From assembly GCA_033439265.1 (NCBI GenBank), contig JAVTVX010000031.1:17528001-17592000 (forward strand): a stretch of DNA of 64,000 bases, read 5' to 3'. The translations under genes were made by a program, and so were the position numbers. Of the stretch, positions 33,601 to 44,532 are shown in pieces; position 1 is the first letter of the stretch; each line of letters starts with the position of its first letter. The DNA is from Dillenia suffruticosa. Taxonomy: Eukaryota; Streptophyta; Magnoliopsida; Dilleniales; Dilleniaceae. The notes under the pieces were generated by a model, which saw only the letters and a program-made list of their open reading frames with translations, did not search any database and was not told the DNA's origin.

Positions 33601-36600
33601 AGATGTAATTTTTTGTACAATTTATCAACTTGAAAGAAATCTCTGTCATACTAGGCTAAGCCTGATAAGTCCAATAAATTTATAGCTTTCATAGTCAATA
33701 GAACTGTAACAAATAAGTCCCATAATCAGAATTACAAAACCCAGAAAAAAATTTAAAATAAACAGACCATTGAATTTATTGTGCAAACCAAACTCAAGCA
33801 GGAAAGCAAATAGATTAGCAAGATTTACACCTCAACAGGAAGAGAGAATGCACACATAGCTCAGTCCTGTAAAATATTCAACTACACGAATCTTATTTTG
33901 CACATCCTTCGTGAACCAAAATAAATCATTTTTAATCTCTTTTCTCTTAACTTATTCTTCATTAAAGCCACAGCAAGCTTTTACCTAGTTCTCTTGTTTC
34001 TAGTCTTATGTTTTCTAGTGAAGCCCTTCATATACCTCAGAATCCTTATTATGGCAACATTTATTTTTCATTTCTTTGTGTACGTCAAATTAAAATCTAA
34101 CAAAACATCTGGGCTCTATTTCTTCCCTTTCACCTCCAAATCGCACAAGTATAAAGCACTTTACCACAGGAGAATTTCCCTTTATTTCAAGTTGAAAAAT
34201 TCAACCAAACATACCAAGTTACTATAAACTTCTCAGAAGGAGAATTTCCCTTTATTTCAAGTTGAAAAATTCAACCAAAGATACCAAGTTACCATAAACT
34301 TCTCAGAAATCAAAAGTGCAAAAACTAGGTCATCTGCATGTTGAAAGTTGAATCACTTTATATAAATTTTGTATTTTCTTCCGCCTAATACCAAATTTCA
34401 TCCATTACTGCTATCGCCACCATGGAAAAGGAAGAAAGGAAGAAATAAATAAGGTAAAATCTCAGATAGAGGAGCTTCACAGACTAAGATTTGCGCTGGG
34501 CATTACTTGATCTCCTTCAATACTTTCTCTGCCTCTAATATAGGTCAGCATGACTTGAGGACAGGCATAGAACACGTTATTTGAAAATGAACTGATTGGG
34601 AAGTGGAATCACATGATAAAAGGAAGGGCTGGAGACAGAATGTCAGAGGTAGGAGTATTTCATAATGGTTAGTTGAAAGCTGAAGAAGTTTTAAATGAAC
34701 AATGTGATGTTGCTCCACATCTGTTTAATATTCAGGTGTTCTTGCTTAATCAGCTCTTTTACATATAAATCTTTGAATCTGCCGGTGCATACAGTGCTCA
34801 CTATATGCCACTCAAAGGGCATAAAGTCAAGGCGCAAAACTTTTCCCCTCTGGTGATAAGCATAAACTAGGGCACCAATCTGAATGATGAAAAGGAAAGG
34901 AAAAAATAGTAAGGTTGAAAGGGAGGAACGGGAAAGATTAGGAACTCTGCATGTTAGTACAGCTATGAGATCAAGAATGTTGAACACATGCAGCATCGAC
35001 AATATGTTCAACCTTTAGCAATCCTTGTCTAATGAAAATGAATAACAAAATAAATCAGTACCTCAAAGGCCTTCCGTAAAAAGTTCTGAAGAAGCTTCTC
35101 ATATTTCTGCCTTGCTGAACCAGACCCAACAGCATAAGCATCGAAGGCTCCCACAGATTTTTGAACTGCTTCATCATGTGCTTCTTGAAGCGCAACTTCC
35201 TCAGGAGGCTTTGAACGGTCAAAGGTAGACATGTATACTTCTGTAGCCGAATCATATGCTCTTCGGCACTCTGCCTCTTCAACACTCTACAAAGCAAACA
35301 CAACTCCTCAGAAGATAAATTAAATTGCAGGCGTAAAACATTCTGATTAAATTCACAATTTCCAGTTGATCAAGAAAAGCATGCACAATTGCAAAAGCAA
35401 GAATGTCAATATTGTTTGATTTGACACGTATCACAACTCTACCCATAAGAATAAAAATTGGGAGGCACGGTAGCAAAACCCATCCACGTCCAAACTCCAA
35501 AATAGATTGGACAAATATAGTACTACAAAAGGTTTTTCCACTTGATTTGCAAGATGTCAACCATCAGGTTACATGTTTAGCACTTTCTTCGAGAGCTAGA
35601 CATATACTATACATAGGTGAATTTCAGGACGTCCACGCATGTGACATTCTTTTATAGTCATTGGAACTAGTACTTCATTCTGTTGCACATCATTATCGTA
35701 TATGCATATTATTCAACAACTTATGATGACACATATCAACTACAAGGCATGTAAATCAAGACAGCACTATATGGAGGCTCCACACACAAACACACATGCT
35801 CCAAAAGGAAAATATCTTCTTAAATAAGCTGTAAGTTATATAATACAGACATAAAAAGATCAAGCAGAAAACAAGCCTCAGCAAAGAAGGTATCACCATA
35901 AAGTGCCTCCTGAAATACTGACCTGCCATGAGGAAGATATCGTAGGCACTGCACCATTGTTGAGAGCATCCAAAAAAGATTCTGTTATTCCAACAAGAAC
36001 AGGCCCTGTCATTATTGTAGCCCCAACTTGTTTGGGTCTGGTTCTTTCAAAGACAAATCTTGTCAACGCATCCAGACCAGATCTGAACTCTGGCCTTAGT
36101 TTCTCCAACTGCATTAGAAAAGAAATATCATGTCTACCATAAAAAGGAACTCAAAAAGCTACAGGAAATTTCTAGAAGAAAGTAATGTGAAAGCATGAGG
36201 ACACTTACAGAAATTTGATCAAGTCTCTGGAGATCATTTTCGTTGTTTAAAGGACGCACCAGCGTGAAGCATTCTCTGTCTGGAAAGAGTGCTCGAATGG
36301 AATCACGAATCTGGTTATTGACATTGCAACACAAATTAAAGGCTCAAAATGTGTCCATACATAATGAAAGGACCTATTGCCAGCATTCCAAAACAATCTT
36401 AAAACTGACACAGCGCAAAGGCCGGAAATGATGCTTCTTATGATACCACGAAACCAAGCAAACACAACAAGCAAAACAAAGTAGTTACCTCATTTTTGGC
36501 AGCAATATCTCTTCCACTACCTTGCACTGGCCTTAAAGCAAGCTCTAGATAATCACGGGGCGTTATTCTCCTGTTATCCTCAACCAAGTCCAGATAGAAA

Positions 36601-39600
36601 TCCTGATTGCATGAAATTTAAGTAAATCAGAACAGATAAAGAATTAGCTATGACAGATAAAAAATAAACTAAATTCAGAAACTTATTAAATATGAACAAA
36701 ACAGATAAATTCCAGGGCCAACATACTCTTAGAAGCCAAACGAAGATGGGAGAGAACTGCCCAAGCTCAGAAGCTGTAGTTCTCCCTCCAGAAGCTCTGA
36801 CACGTATATGTTTCGTCAATTGAGTAACAAGAGACAAACGATCAAGTGCTGCTTCGTCTATGCCACCCATCTTCAACATTAAAGAAAATGTCAATAACAT
36901 AAAATGCCAATTGAAGCCAGAAATTCAACCAATAGATATGCAAGGCATCCTTGAGATCTGAAGCAAATGCAATAGAACCGGCATCAAAGCACGCATGTGA
37001 GCGCATCTGTGAGAATGAGAGAGAGAGCTGTTAACAAACTCAAGACGCCAAAAGAAGAAGCTCCAACCTGGTTGTATATGAACATGCTGGACAGGAGAAC
37101 AGCCAATGAGAAAATCTGTGTGCTGTATGTTCCCTGAGAAAAGACCCCAATACAATAATATAGATAACATCATAGATGGAAGAACACAAAGCTTATAAGA
37201 ATACAGGATATACAGGAAGAAGAAGAAGAAGAAGAAGTAGCCAGAATTATTTTCCTGAATGAAAAGATCTACACCAAGCAACTTTGGCTGTTCAAGAAAA
37301 TAACAATAACATTTAAAAGGAAAGGAGACAGACACAGGAAAAGATGTGATTTATAATTGATATAACTGTCAACTTACAGTTTGATCATAGGCATCAATTC
37401 CTTCACTATCCACCAGCAGCAGATTGTACTCTGTCCCATCAAGGGCAGTTCTCTTAATGGGTGCACTCCACAACCATAACCCTTTAGTGCATGGTCGATG
37501 AGTTGATGCAACATGAAATCCACTACTCCTCCCAAGAAGCTAAAAAGCACATAAAAGCATCGGAATCTGTCAAAGGTTCAAAGCTGAAATATTGTCCTAT
37601 ATGTAAGTGTGTATTAACTAGCTACATGCCAGATAGCACATTCAATTAAAGGCCAAAAGTAACACTGAATCCATCAAATCTACTTTCCAATTCATAAACC
37701 TTAACAAAATGGTGACTTATCAACTAAGAAGTACTAACACTCCAAAATAAATGAAACTGCTGCTAAACATTCTGTGGACACAACGTAACACGTGTGAAAC
37801 AAACAACACATCGTGGTGTGTCACCCTTTTCTTTATTATTTTTGAAATTATAGGCACAGGTAAGACGTGTGGGAGACTTTGTGACACAGTGATGAACACG
37901 GGAGGAACACAACAAAGGTTTTTTTTTTCTTATAGAAATTTTTACAATTTTGAAGGGCCAAACTGAAATCTTGACAAAAAATTGAATGATTATTGTGAGG
38001 ATTTTACAAACGACATCTCTTGAATTAAATATAATAATCTCTTCATTCTCAAATATGTGCCTTTTCACTTCTACTCTTTTCTTGTCATCAGCAACAAAGG
38101 AGTTCTTTTCTCTTCTCAATGTAAATGTTTTTTCTCCAACATACTTTCTCTTGTTGGTCTGCATGGTTTTGTGCATTTTTTACCTTTGCTTTCTTCGCTT
38201 CCAGTTCCCCAAGTCCTTTCAAAAATTTGACGTGTTCATGTCCGTGTCCATATCAACATCCATGTCGAGCTTGTCAGAAGGTAGAAAATGAAAGAACCTT
38301 CTGTAGTATTCAACTCACTCTATTCCAACCATAGATGCCCAAGTTCCTCCCCACTTTCCAGCATCAGAAAACTAATGAATAGAAAGGGCAGGAATGGATC
38401 TTCTGGAAGTCTAAGAAATTTGGAAGCGGCTTGAGCAACAGTTACATAGTTTTGGAAAGGAATATCTATCTAGATGGCAAGTTAATCTTGTGAAGAGCAT
38501 TAGTGTAATCTTGCAAATTACTTTGTCTGGATAATGGATTTAGATCATGGTTGGCGAAATTTGCAATTGCAGGCATTGTCATAATGATACAAAGTGTGTA
38601 GCAAAATGCATCCATCATGGACCAATGGGCTCTTTGATATCATGGCAGTGTCAGGGCATTGCGGCCGTAATAGCCAGGACTTGCGAAATTTAAAACCTTA
38701 TTCCTTGTCCAAAGGCAATTGGTAGGAACTTGGACATGATTAACAATAAGTTCTACTGCTAACAAATGATGTAGCCAAAGTCCTAGAAGAAACAAGAATA
38801 CAAAAAGAATAAATTGAGGGAAAACAGTATAAGTAAGAAATAACCATATTTGGATCCAGCTGATGATGGGTGGTACCATTTCCTTCTTCCTTCTCAGGTT
38901 TCCTCAAACTCTTCTAATTTTCCTTTTTAATTTAGTTTTCAAATTTTAATTGGGAAAGGGAAAGAAACACCCAAAATAGAACATCCCAGCTTTTTTTTCT
39001 TTTTGCCATGTGGGTGCCACCTGTAATGGATTCGACCATTATCAGCACTGTGTTTATTTGCACAACCCCATTATATTGTTTGTCAAGTGACTTCTGTTGA
39101 ACAATTTAAAAATGCAAAAGGGCCTGATTGTAGAAAGAAACAAGAAAGACCTAATTACACACTGAGCATGAGGAGGACTTCAAGTGTCATTATCCCTCTA
39201 TTTGAGAATAAATTCTATAATTATTCACCACTAATAACAACAAACTGATCCTTAATCCCAAATTAGAATTATTCACCACAAACAAAAAATACAACAATGG
39301 AGACTTTTGAGTGGTATCTGAAGATATAAGATGGAGCTCTACAATTAGAGAGAAACACACAAGACCTAAAGTCAAATACCTTTGTTGATATTTCTTTTGT
39401 GTGTGTATATATATTCTTGAGATAAATTGACGTAAGAAAAGGTCAATGCAAATTACAATTTGGTAATTTTGGAAACTTAGACAAACCCTCTTCCTACACC
39501 ATGACCCCAGTACATGCATTATAAGGAAAGCCTAAATGATCAAAAAGCACGTTCATTTTATCATATTTTTATATAAAAACCAGCTTGATAGAGCTAGTGC

Positions 39601-39965
39601 TATTACCTTCACTAACATCATCAGATAATCTAGTACTTTGGTCAAGTCCTACCAAAAAAAGACTTTGAAGCAACATGATGCAGTTGACTGCAAAGCACAT
39701 TAAAACTTTAAAAAAGCAAAGGTTCTTACTTTTTCACAGCATACATAAGAAAGAATATTTAATATTAAGGAACACCAAAAGTTGGAAACAAAATTTCTGC
39801 TTAAAAGGTGCTAAATACATGAAGAAGCAGAGAATCGATGAAAAGTTTTCTTTTGTACAGAAACTGGATCAAAAGGGGAGAACAACAAAATTACTACTGG
39901 TTAAGAATCCCTTGGAGTTGTGGTTAAATCAACTGAATCCAATCTTTGGACTTTGTAACTACAAA

Positions 39966-40038
<73 letters not shown>

Positions 40039-41297
40039 CTGAGACTTGGCAAGCAATCTGAACTCTCACCAAAGCAACTGCTTCCATCTAGACCAGTGAA
40101 AAGCATAAGGGACAAACCCATATGAAGAGTCAAATTGTTTCTATTTCCAATTAGCTAGATTATAAAATAGAAAAAAAAAATGGATTTATAAAATGGTGAT
40201 TCAAGATGATAGATTTCACTACATGGAGAAAAATCTGGCAGAAACACCAAAGACAACAAAATGAAATGAGATTATGAATAACGCTGGGACAAGAATTGGG
40301 AAATTTTTCTCCTTCTAATTAATACTCAACTGTCTTAAATCCCAACTTAGATAGGATCAGCTGCATGAGTTCAATTCCCCATTAAAATCTATTAAATGTC
40401 TGCATCAACAATTAACTAAAAGTTAAAGTATTACATTTCACCACCTCTCCAACAATTTTCTTAGGCCTTCCTCTTAATGTAGGGCAAACATCTAGAAATC
40501 AATGTCACTACTACTATGGATCATAAACAAAAAGATACTAATAAGAGTTAGCCTGACCAAATAAACCCTAATACACGAATATGAAGTAAAATCTGCAGAA
40601 ACATGCAAAGCAGAACAGTTTAATAACAATATGAATAAGAACAACACTAACAGATTTACAGTTGACAAATTCTTTTTAGTTGCAATTAATGTAGGGTACA
40701 AATCAAGAAACCAACATCATACACCCCTAATTTGTATCCTGAGAAAACCATTGTCCCTTAATTTAACTAAAACAAGACAAGTGACCAAAAATTAGGTTCC
40801 AATACAACTAGAAACACCAAGAACATACAAACCCAATAATTGCAACTAAGTGAAATAAGTAATCAACATCGCTACTAATTCGGATGCTGAGAAAAAAATT
40901 CAAAACCCCAGGTCTAGACTTAGTCTGACTACAAAACCTCTAGAACCCTAACTAAATTACGTTCACTGCACAATAACATACAAACCCTAAAATCAGAGAT
41001 ATTTCAATAACAAGCGATGACGGAGAGAACCTGGTTTAAGATGAAGCTTTTGCCCTGACGAGCGCGACCACAGACGGAGACGACACCGACAGGACCTTTG
41101 AGAAGCTGAAGAGTGGCAACGGCTTCTGGATCCATCCGGAACTTTCCTTTCTCGTCGCAGTATACGAGCCGAATCGGCCTCGCCGGACCGGTGGTTGAGA
41201 CGGTGTTGGTCGGAGTCGAAGGCGACGACGACGACGACGACGGCGACGACGGAGACGTGTCGGGGGCTGAGCCCCCTCTGAAGAATCTCTGCATCAT
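29506..41297 (-). CDS. GBPL3: Plant guanylate-binding protein, GBPL3-like (13 exons)
   Basis: Large dynamin-like GTPase of the plant GBP family. Arabidopsis GBPL3 acts in the nucleus, forming defence-gene condensates and joining nuclear pore and lamina components. Exons in transcript order: 41031-41297, 37378-37539, 37068-37133, 36727-36870, 36489-36602, 36209-36310, 35923-36108, 35062-35286, 33282-33404, 32219-32304, 31513-32125, 31323-31400, 29506-30549. All junctions are GT-AG and in frame: 1,069 aa, close to the Arabidopsis length. After a Ser/Pro-rich N-terminus come P-loop GRARQGKS (77-84), switch HVASTHRPCTKGLW (98-111), DSEG (133-136), TLVRP (267-271) where animal GBPs have TLRD, and a helical middle. 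A coiled coil rich in Glu, Lys and Ala covers about 495-955. The tail has basic clusters GKRSR (959-963) and RRNKRSR (985-991) and a short folded-looking end (1027-1067). No disabling change seen. Confidence 0.95.
30618..30654. repeat. Poly-A run of 37 in GBPL3 intron 12
   Basis: An uninterrupted A run on the + strand (poly-T in the transcript). It lies 69 bases from the intron 12 acceptor, so it could act as part of the polypyrimidine signal region. No SINE body is recognisable on either side. Confidence 0.9.
34171..34310. repeat. 70-base tandem duplication in GBPL3 intron 8
   Basis: Copy 1 starts 'agaatttccctttatttcaa' at 34171 and copy 2 starts identically at 34241. Over 70 bases they differ at only a few positions ('ccaaacatacc' versus 'ccaaagatacc', 'gttactat' versus 'gttaccat'). 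The high identity implies a recent duplication. Confidence 0.95.
39969..40036. repeat. Compound (GT)17(GA)17 microsatellite in GBPL3 intron 1
   Basis: A GT run from 39969 to 40002 is followed directly by a GA run from 40003 to 40036. Confidence 0.95.
40325..40368. repeat. Dispersed-repeat fragment ('cttaaatcccaac' type)
   Basis: Reads 'gtcttaaatcccaactta', then 'gataggatcagctgcatgag', which resembles the motif at about 52075-52125 ('cttaatccaaatatttgggg', 'tcggctatttgag') and a phrase common in plant dispersed repeats. The class is not established. Confidence 0.4.
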
Positions 41298-41789
41298 CTT
41301 CCTTTTTCACCTTGTAGAGAGAGAGGTGTTCAAAAACGGGGAGGGAAAAGAAGAAAGGCTTTTATTTTATTGATTTTTTCTTTTTTCCGCTCTGTGGCGA
41401 GCAAGAAAGCTTTGAAATTAAAGACACTGTCCCCGTTTAAGGCCCAGATTTACGGATTGATTGAGGGTGTTTTGGTCATTTAAAGTAGCTTGACCATGAG
41501 TTCACTGTGGCTGCGTGGATACAAAGCTAGCATTCGGGGCTTTTGGGTATTCTACTGCTTACACTAATTAACACACAATTCCCTTGGGGAAATTCCTAAA
41601 GCATTTATATGAAACGAAAAATGAGTAAAACAAAAACCAAAAAGCTTCTTCGTCGTCTCTTTTCTCTTTTATTTTTTAACAAAAAAATTAAGATGGATCT
41701 TAGTTGAGATAATGTTTTATTAATTTCTCTTTTTAGTCTTTCAATATATTATTAATATATATTTTTTAATATTATACCAATCAATATCC

Positions 41790-41945
41790 AAAATTATATT
41801 ATGATTAATTTGTTTTGAGTATTTATCGAACTCAATTTAATAATAGTTCTTCCAACTTAATTTTTTTTATTTTTAAGTTTTAAAATTAAAATTTGATTAA
41901 AAAATCTAATACTATTATCCATTGAATCAACTGTCTCTTACTTAT
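41790..41945. repeat. Degenerate dispersed repeat, copy 4
   Basis: Contains 'cgaactcaatttaataatag', 'acttaatttttttt', 'taagttttaaaattaaaat', 'ttgattaaaaaatctaatac' and 'tccattgaatcaactgtct', in the same order as the other copies. Confidence 0.55.
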
Positions 41946-42049
41946 CATCAATACATATATTGACGTATATACATATGTTAACATATATGCAAATGATTCA
42001 AGATTAGAGAAATTTTAATTTTTATTATAAAATAATATTTAATATCACA

Positions 42050-42075
42050 TTTTTCTAACATGGTATCACTGAAAT
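42050..42075. mobile_element. Possible old LTR-element junction (Copia-type primer site)
   Basis: The sequence 'ctaacatggtatcac' joins a CA end to TGGTATCA, the usual initiator-Met primer site next to a Copia LTR. No matching second LTR or coding region is recognisable nearby, so at most this is an old, broken remnant. Confidence 0.2.
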
Positions 42076-43071
42076 AATTGATCCTCGATGCATACTTTTT
42101 AAGCGATGTAAAATTTCTTATCTACCCATTATGGTGTATAGTCCTTCAATGGAGTTTGTCAATGATCTGGTTGTTGAGATTTATTGTGTAAAGTAAACCC
42201 TTAGTTAGTGGATATAGATTTGCGGTTTGATTTGGGTCGAGCTTGCTTACGTTCTCATTTTTGTTCATGGATCCGCTCCTCATTGTTAAAAAAATACACA
42301 CACCCCCCCCCCCCCACTTTCCATAAGAAAGCAACTAGACTCCAGTTGTTTTCTCCGATACACCTACACACTTCGACAACTTCAGAGTTAACTAAAGAAC
42401 CCGGAGCTGCAGAGTGGCTTCCAAGCACAAATCACAGGCAAATCTTCCGTGCATTTTACACACCAAGCACAAAATCAAGAACCCAGAGCAGCAGAGTGGA
42501 CATTTTCATTTGTTTTTGGTTGTCTTGCAAGGAGGCAAGGTCCTTTCGGAGAGAGAGGTGGTCAAACGCTAGATTTAATCCTCATGGGGCGATCAACACC
42601 TTATTGATCTAATGATAAGTGTATTAAATTTTTTTAAACAAATTTTTAAGATTGAGTAAATGAAAAAAAAATGTGTTAAAGAGAATTTATTCTTTAATGA
42701 GCCTGACAATTAACTCGAATCGAATTAATTGAGACTAATAAATTGATAACCAGACTACAATTTGCCTAAGTATAGAAAAAAATAATCATTGGGCAAGAGC
42801 TTATACCATCCGGACAAAGCGACTAATGTTAACCTGACATTTTCATTATTTACAAGGTCACTGCTTCGGTACGCCTATAGCATCATCTCAATCTCAACCA
42901 GCATACATTAGAAGCTATCATTCATTATCCATAAGCACAAGTTTGAAGAAAAAAGGCAACTAAGAACTTCTCATCGCCACAAACAATTACACAGACACAT
43001 ATTTATACTAGAACAACGACTGAAGAGGAAGTCACGAATCAACTGATATACCAGAGCTGTGCAACGATGTA

Positions 43072-44532
43072 TTAGCTGCTAATGAATTCTGGGCAGAATT
43101 GGGTGCATAAAGTTGGATTTATGGGAGAATAGATTTGAAAGATGCTTGTGTTCTCCAAAGTAAAGTGTGTCAGTGTTGGCGTGTTTTGCTGCATCTTTTT
43201 AGGTGGTGGTGGCTCTTGATCATCCAAGACTCCGAGAGAGAGTGATCTTTTAAGTGACTCGAAAGCATCTTCAAGTGAAGAAACCATCGTGGATTTTGGT
43301 CATTTAAAGTTGAGATTTGATATTGAATCACTTGAAGACCCCTTTTTGGCATCAACCCCATGTCCTTGTCTATCGTCCATGTTGATCTCTTGGTGATCCA
43401 CAAGGCTAGTTGGGGATTGAAGATCAGATCCATAGGAAAGTTGTTCTTGCTGATATTTTGGGCTCTCAGGAATGGGGACCAGATAGTGCTGCTTCTGCAT
43501 TCTTGGCCTTTTTCAATTTGTGAAGTGGTCCTGCTTTTCTGTCGCACTCGGCATAAAACCCAATCATCCAGCTGAACATGAAAAAGGAAATGATCAGAAC
43601 TACAAAATTGAATAAGAAGAACTTGCATCTTAACCTAATGTTGAAGTTTTACTATATTGTCACTTCATCCCACTTAACTTGTCGGGCTAAGGATGTATAC
43701 TATACAGACAATCATATTCTCTTTCTGTGAGAATGGATTTACTTTCAAGTATTGAAGGCAAGGCTTGAAAACCCTTGTAATCAAGGCCGTTCGAGTCAAA
43801 AAATATTGCAGTTTAATTTACACTTGATCAAAATGGATTGAAATGGTTTGGTTTTTCTTTTCACATGCTTTTTATACATTTTGAACAATTTCTTTCACAC
43901 TTTCAAGGGATGGAAACAGGTTGATGACCCTCTATTCTTGGCGTCTCTCTCTCTCTCTTTGGGGAAACAAAAGCATGGAACGTACTCTCATTGATCCCTT
44001 TGGACGATTACAGTGATGATTTTCGTCAACAAGTCTGTATTCAAGCATTGTCCAATTAGTTTTCTGTCCCTTTGGAGGATGGCCACTGTAAAGCACGAGC
44101 TTTTTTCACTCCAATACACTGTGTTCCGCTAGAGTTGAAAATTGGCCTATCAGTCCCGGTGGCTTTCCAGTAACCGGATACAGCTGCCCTGTTTGTGCGA
44201 GAGCCGTTAGGATATTTCCGGTCTCTTGGGCTGAAGAAAAACCACTCATTCTCCCCAAACAAGGCCTTGCCTGCAGATAAATTCACATAAAAATGTTATA
44301 GCCGTACAAAGGTACAATGTGTCAATCTCTTGATGAAAGAGCAGAAAGGAAAGGGCAGGTAAATGTAAGCACCGGGAAGTTGCCATGGATCAAACTTGTA
44401 GAGTTCAATTTCAGCTATAATGGAAATTGTTGCGATCTCATAAGATGAGACCTCATTTTGAAGATAGTGGATGACGAGCTCTTGATTAGTTGGATGGAAC
44501 CTAAAGCCAGGAGGAAGGCAAGGTGTAGGCAT
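43072..44532 (-). pseudogene. NAC transcription factor gene, frameshifted (copy A)
   Basis: Exon 1 (44373-44532) starts [20 protein letters not shown] and ends at a split Gly codon. Exon 2 (43986-44270) begins [20 protein letters not shown] and includes [11 protein letters not shown] and QCIGVKKA. Exon 3 starts at 43571 with LDDWVLCRVRQKS. Exon 2 is two bases short: at GCTC-GTG, copy B has GCTCTAGTC (the KKALVFY segment), so the frame runs out at a stop at 44056 after 124 codons. Read on in the other frame, [19 protein letters not shown] and GSMR follow, joined correctly to exon 3. Exon 3 then shifts frame near the GQEC/RMQKQHY point and has a TGA before the conserved tail FESLKRSLSLGVLDD. 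So there are two shifts and one stop. The first 124 codons, holding the dimerisation and part of the DNA-binding region, could still be expressed. NAC identity is certain; subfamily is not. Confidence 0.85.

Larger units (their letters stand above)
37540..41030 (-). other. First intron of the GBPL3-like gene (3.5 kb)
   Basis: 3,491 bases between the exon holding the P-loop and the exon that starts LLGRSSGF. The donor reads GTTCTC and the acceptor TTTTAG. It contains a compound microsatellite at 39969-40036 and a repeat fragment near 40325-40368; no gene is recognised inside it. Confidence 0.9.
41298..43071. other. Gap between the GBPL3-like gene and the first NAC pseudogene
   Basis: The first 200-300 bases are upstream of the GBPL3-like start and presumably hold its promoter and leader; no clear TATA box was found. 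A 134-codon frame at 42208-42612 has no domain. The segment contains a poly-C tract at 42303-42315, a dispersed-repeat copy, and a local duplication of an 'aagaaccc-gagc-gcagagtgg' phrase at about 42393-42416 and 42476-42499. Confidence 0.5.

Noticed and set aside
42208-42612. 134-codon frame
   Set aside because: Crosses a poly-C tract, has no domain, and does not start at an ATG in good context.
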